Positions 63,259-64,000 of a DNA stretch of 64,000 bases are shown here, in pieces (the stretch's first letter is position 1; every line of letters begins with the position of its first letter). The notes beneath the pieces were generated by a model. It had not been told where the DNA came from. It saw only the letters and a list, made by a program, of their open reading frames with translations, and searched no databases. Both the position numbers and the translations under genes were made by a program. This stretch comes from Oscillatoriophycideae cyanobacterium NC_groundwater_1537_Pr4_S-0.65um_50_18 (lineage in GTDB: Bacteria; Cyanobacteriota; Cyanobacteriia; Elainellales; Elainellaceae): positions 160,888-224,887 of the forward strand of contig JACQYI010000060.1 in NCBI GenBank assembly GCA_016208305.1, written 5' to 3'.

Positions 63259-63459
63259 GTGGCTATGTCACTCAATATAAACGATGACTTGCTACAAGAA
63301 GCACTTGCATTCGATAGCCAGACAACCATTGAAGCCCTGGTCGAAACGGCGCTACGCGAATACATACAGCGTCGCAAGCGGCTCAAAGTGCTTGATCTCT
63401 TTGGCACTGTTGATTATGACCCAGGCTATGGCTATAAGCAGCAACGTCAACAGGCATGA
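63259..63459 (+). CDS. VapB-type antitoxin
   Basis: 66 residues from GTG 63259 (GAGG at good spacing; ATG 63265 is an alternative). MSLNINDDLLQEALAFDSQTTIEALVETALREYIQRRKRLKVLDLFGTVDYDPGYGYKQQRQQA matches VapB2/RHH-type antitoxins: N-terminal RHH DNA-binding segment and an acidic or aromatic C-terminal tail that blocks VapC. Its last codons overlap the VapC start by four bases. Confidence 0.85.
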   Translation: MAMSLNINDDLLQEALAFDSQTTIEALVETALREYIQRRKRLKVLDLFGTVDYDPGYGYKQQRQQA

Positions 63460-63866
63460 GCGTCATTGTTGATACTTCTGTTTGGTCATTAGCCCTGCGC
63501 CGAAGTACATCACCTACGGTTCCTCTTGCTGTCACTCAACTGCGAAATTTAATTACAGATGACCAGGCAGTCTTTCTAGGCGCAATTCGTCAGGAAATTT
63601 TATCTGGAGTTCGCAGTTCAGAACAATTTATAAGATTACGAGCCTACCTGCGAGCCTTTCCAGACTTAGACCTCATAACTGAAGATTACGAGCTTGCAGC
63701 GGAATTTTTTAATATCTGTCGCAGCAATGGCATTCAAGGTTCAAATACTGATTTTCTGATTTGTGCAGTTGCTCATCGTCGAAGCTATAGCATCCTTACA
63801 ACCGATAATGACTTTCAGAGCTTCCACCTCCACATCCCTATTCTTCTCCTACCCGTTGGGAACTAA
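63456..63866 (+). CDS. VapC-type PIN-domain ribonuclease toxin
   Basis: 136 residues. PIN-domain acidic cluster is intact: D6 (VDTSVW), E47 (IRQEIL), D99 (SNTDFLICAVA) and D117/D119 (LTTDNDF). VapC toxins cleave tRNA or rRNA. Start overlaps the antitoxin stop by four bases (ATGA), so translation is coupled. The pair may be a chromosomal addiction or stress module. Confidence 0.9.
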   Translation: MSVIVDTSVWSLALRRSTSPTVPLAVTQLRNLITDDQAVFLGAIRQEILSGVRSSEQFIRLRAYLRAFPDLDLITEDYELAAEFFNICRSNGIQGSNTDFLICAVAHRRSYSILTTDNDFQSFHLHIPILLLPVGN

Positions 63867-63870
63867 GTAG

Positions 63871-64000
63871 CTAGGTGGATTTAAGCGTAAGACGCTCCGA
63901 TGTCCACCCGCCTTGTTGACTGCGATTCTCCATGCCTTCAATGATGGCATTCGCTAAGTTGTACTCATTATCAAAGATCCTTCCAGCGATTTCATGCGTC
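63871..64000 (-). CDS. C-terminal end of an unrecognised protein (partial)
   Basis: The minus strand is open from the window edge to a stop at 63871-63873, reading THEIAGRIFDNEYNLANAIIEGMENRSQQ and ending TSERLTLKST. The sequence looks coding, but the protein continues outside the window, so the family cannot be named. Confidence 0.5.
   Translation of the reverse strand, partial: THEIAGRIFDNEYNLANAIIEGMENRSQQGGWTSERLTLKST

Overview
The window looks like chromosomal DNA of a cyanobacterium, most likely filamentous. The HIP1 octamer gcgatcgc recurs in genes and spacers throughout. There are cyanobacterium-type genes: ycf34, a single-helix high-light-inducible (HLIP) protein with a perfect HLR1 (RpaB-type) site, an HpsJ-like protein, a ComFB protein, a caspase-like protein fused to an FGE-sulfatase domain, a hemagglutinin-type TPS exoprotein, and a YcxB-free set of housekeeping genes (thiC, purB, ruvB, cca, sdhA, msrA). 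No rRNA, tRNA, CRISPR array or complete insertion sequence was seen. Genus was not determined.

Layout. 0-6 kb: end of a polysaccharide locus (partial glycosyltransferase, WecE/RffA-like aminotransferase), then thiC and a Na+/solute symporter, both on the minus strand and each preceded by its own TPP riboswitch. 6-10 kb: EF-hand protein, a CaCA/CAX-like membrane protein lacking the usual glutamates, and a methylglyoxal synthase-lipid kinase fusion. 10-14.5 kb: small genes, a decayed gene, and a TetR-controlled divergon (tetR against a GST / PNPOx-like / NTF2-like operon) with two visible operators. 14.5-24 kb: housekeeping and small cyanobacterial proteins (RarD, J-protein, renalase-like flavoprotein, cca, ycf34, rhomboid, DUF937-like). 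24-31.6 kb: a secreted 18-residue repeat protein, a PstS-like/DUF4912 transmembrane fusion, a response regulator-PP2C phosphatase with a nearby RsbW-type kinase, and an HxlR / quinone-oxidoreductase-like divergon.

31.7-34.3 kb holds the most unusual module: a small effector-associated domain protein translationally coupled to a caspase-Tat-like segment-FGE protein, a layout typical of bacterial conflict or programmed-death systems. 34-41.5 kb: purB, a beta-class DNA methyltransferase beside a 5'-damaged HTH gene, and a three-gene split glutamate synthase-like operon (amidotransferase, GXGXG, FMN domain) with a GntR/HutC regulator upstream. 41.7-50 kb: HLIP, P2-type Ca-ATPase, HpsJ-like, sugar-phosphate transferase, a NarL-type regulator and ruvB. 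50-64 kb: proteins of unknown function, comFB, msrA, a TPS exoprotein, a 164-bp MITE, an SGNH hydrolase, sdhA, a frameshifted RHH/coiled-coil gene and a vapBC-like pair.

Across the spacers there are two recurrent features: long near-perfect hairpins at gene 3' ends with locus-specific arms, several with a similar GC-rich tip (cgcgctccgcgc type), and short head-to-tail duplications of 14-20 bp.
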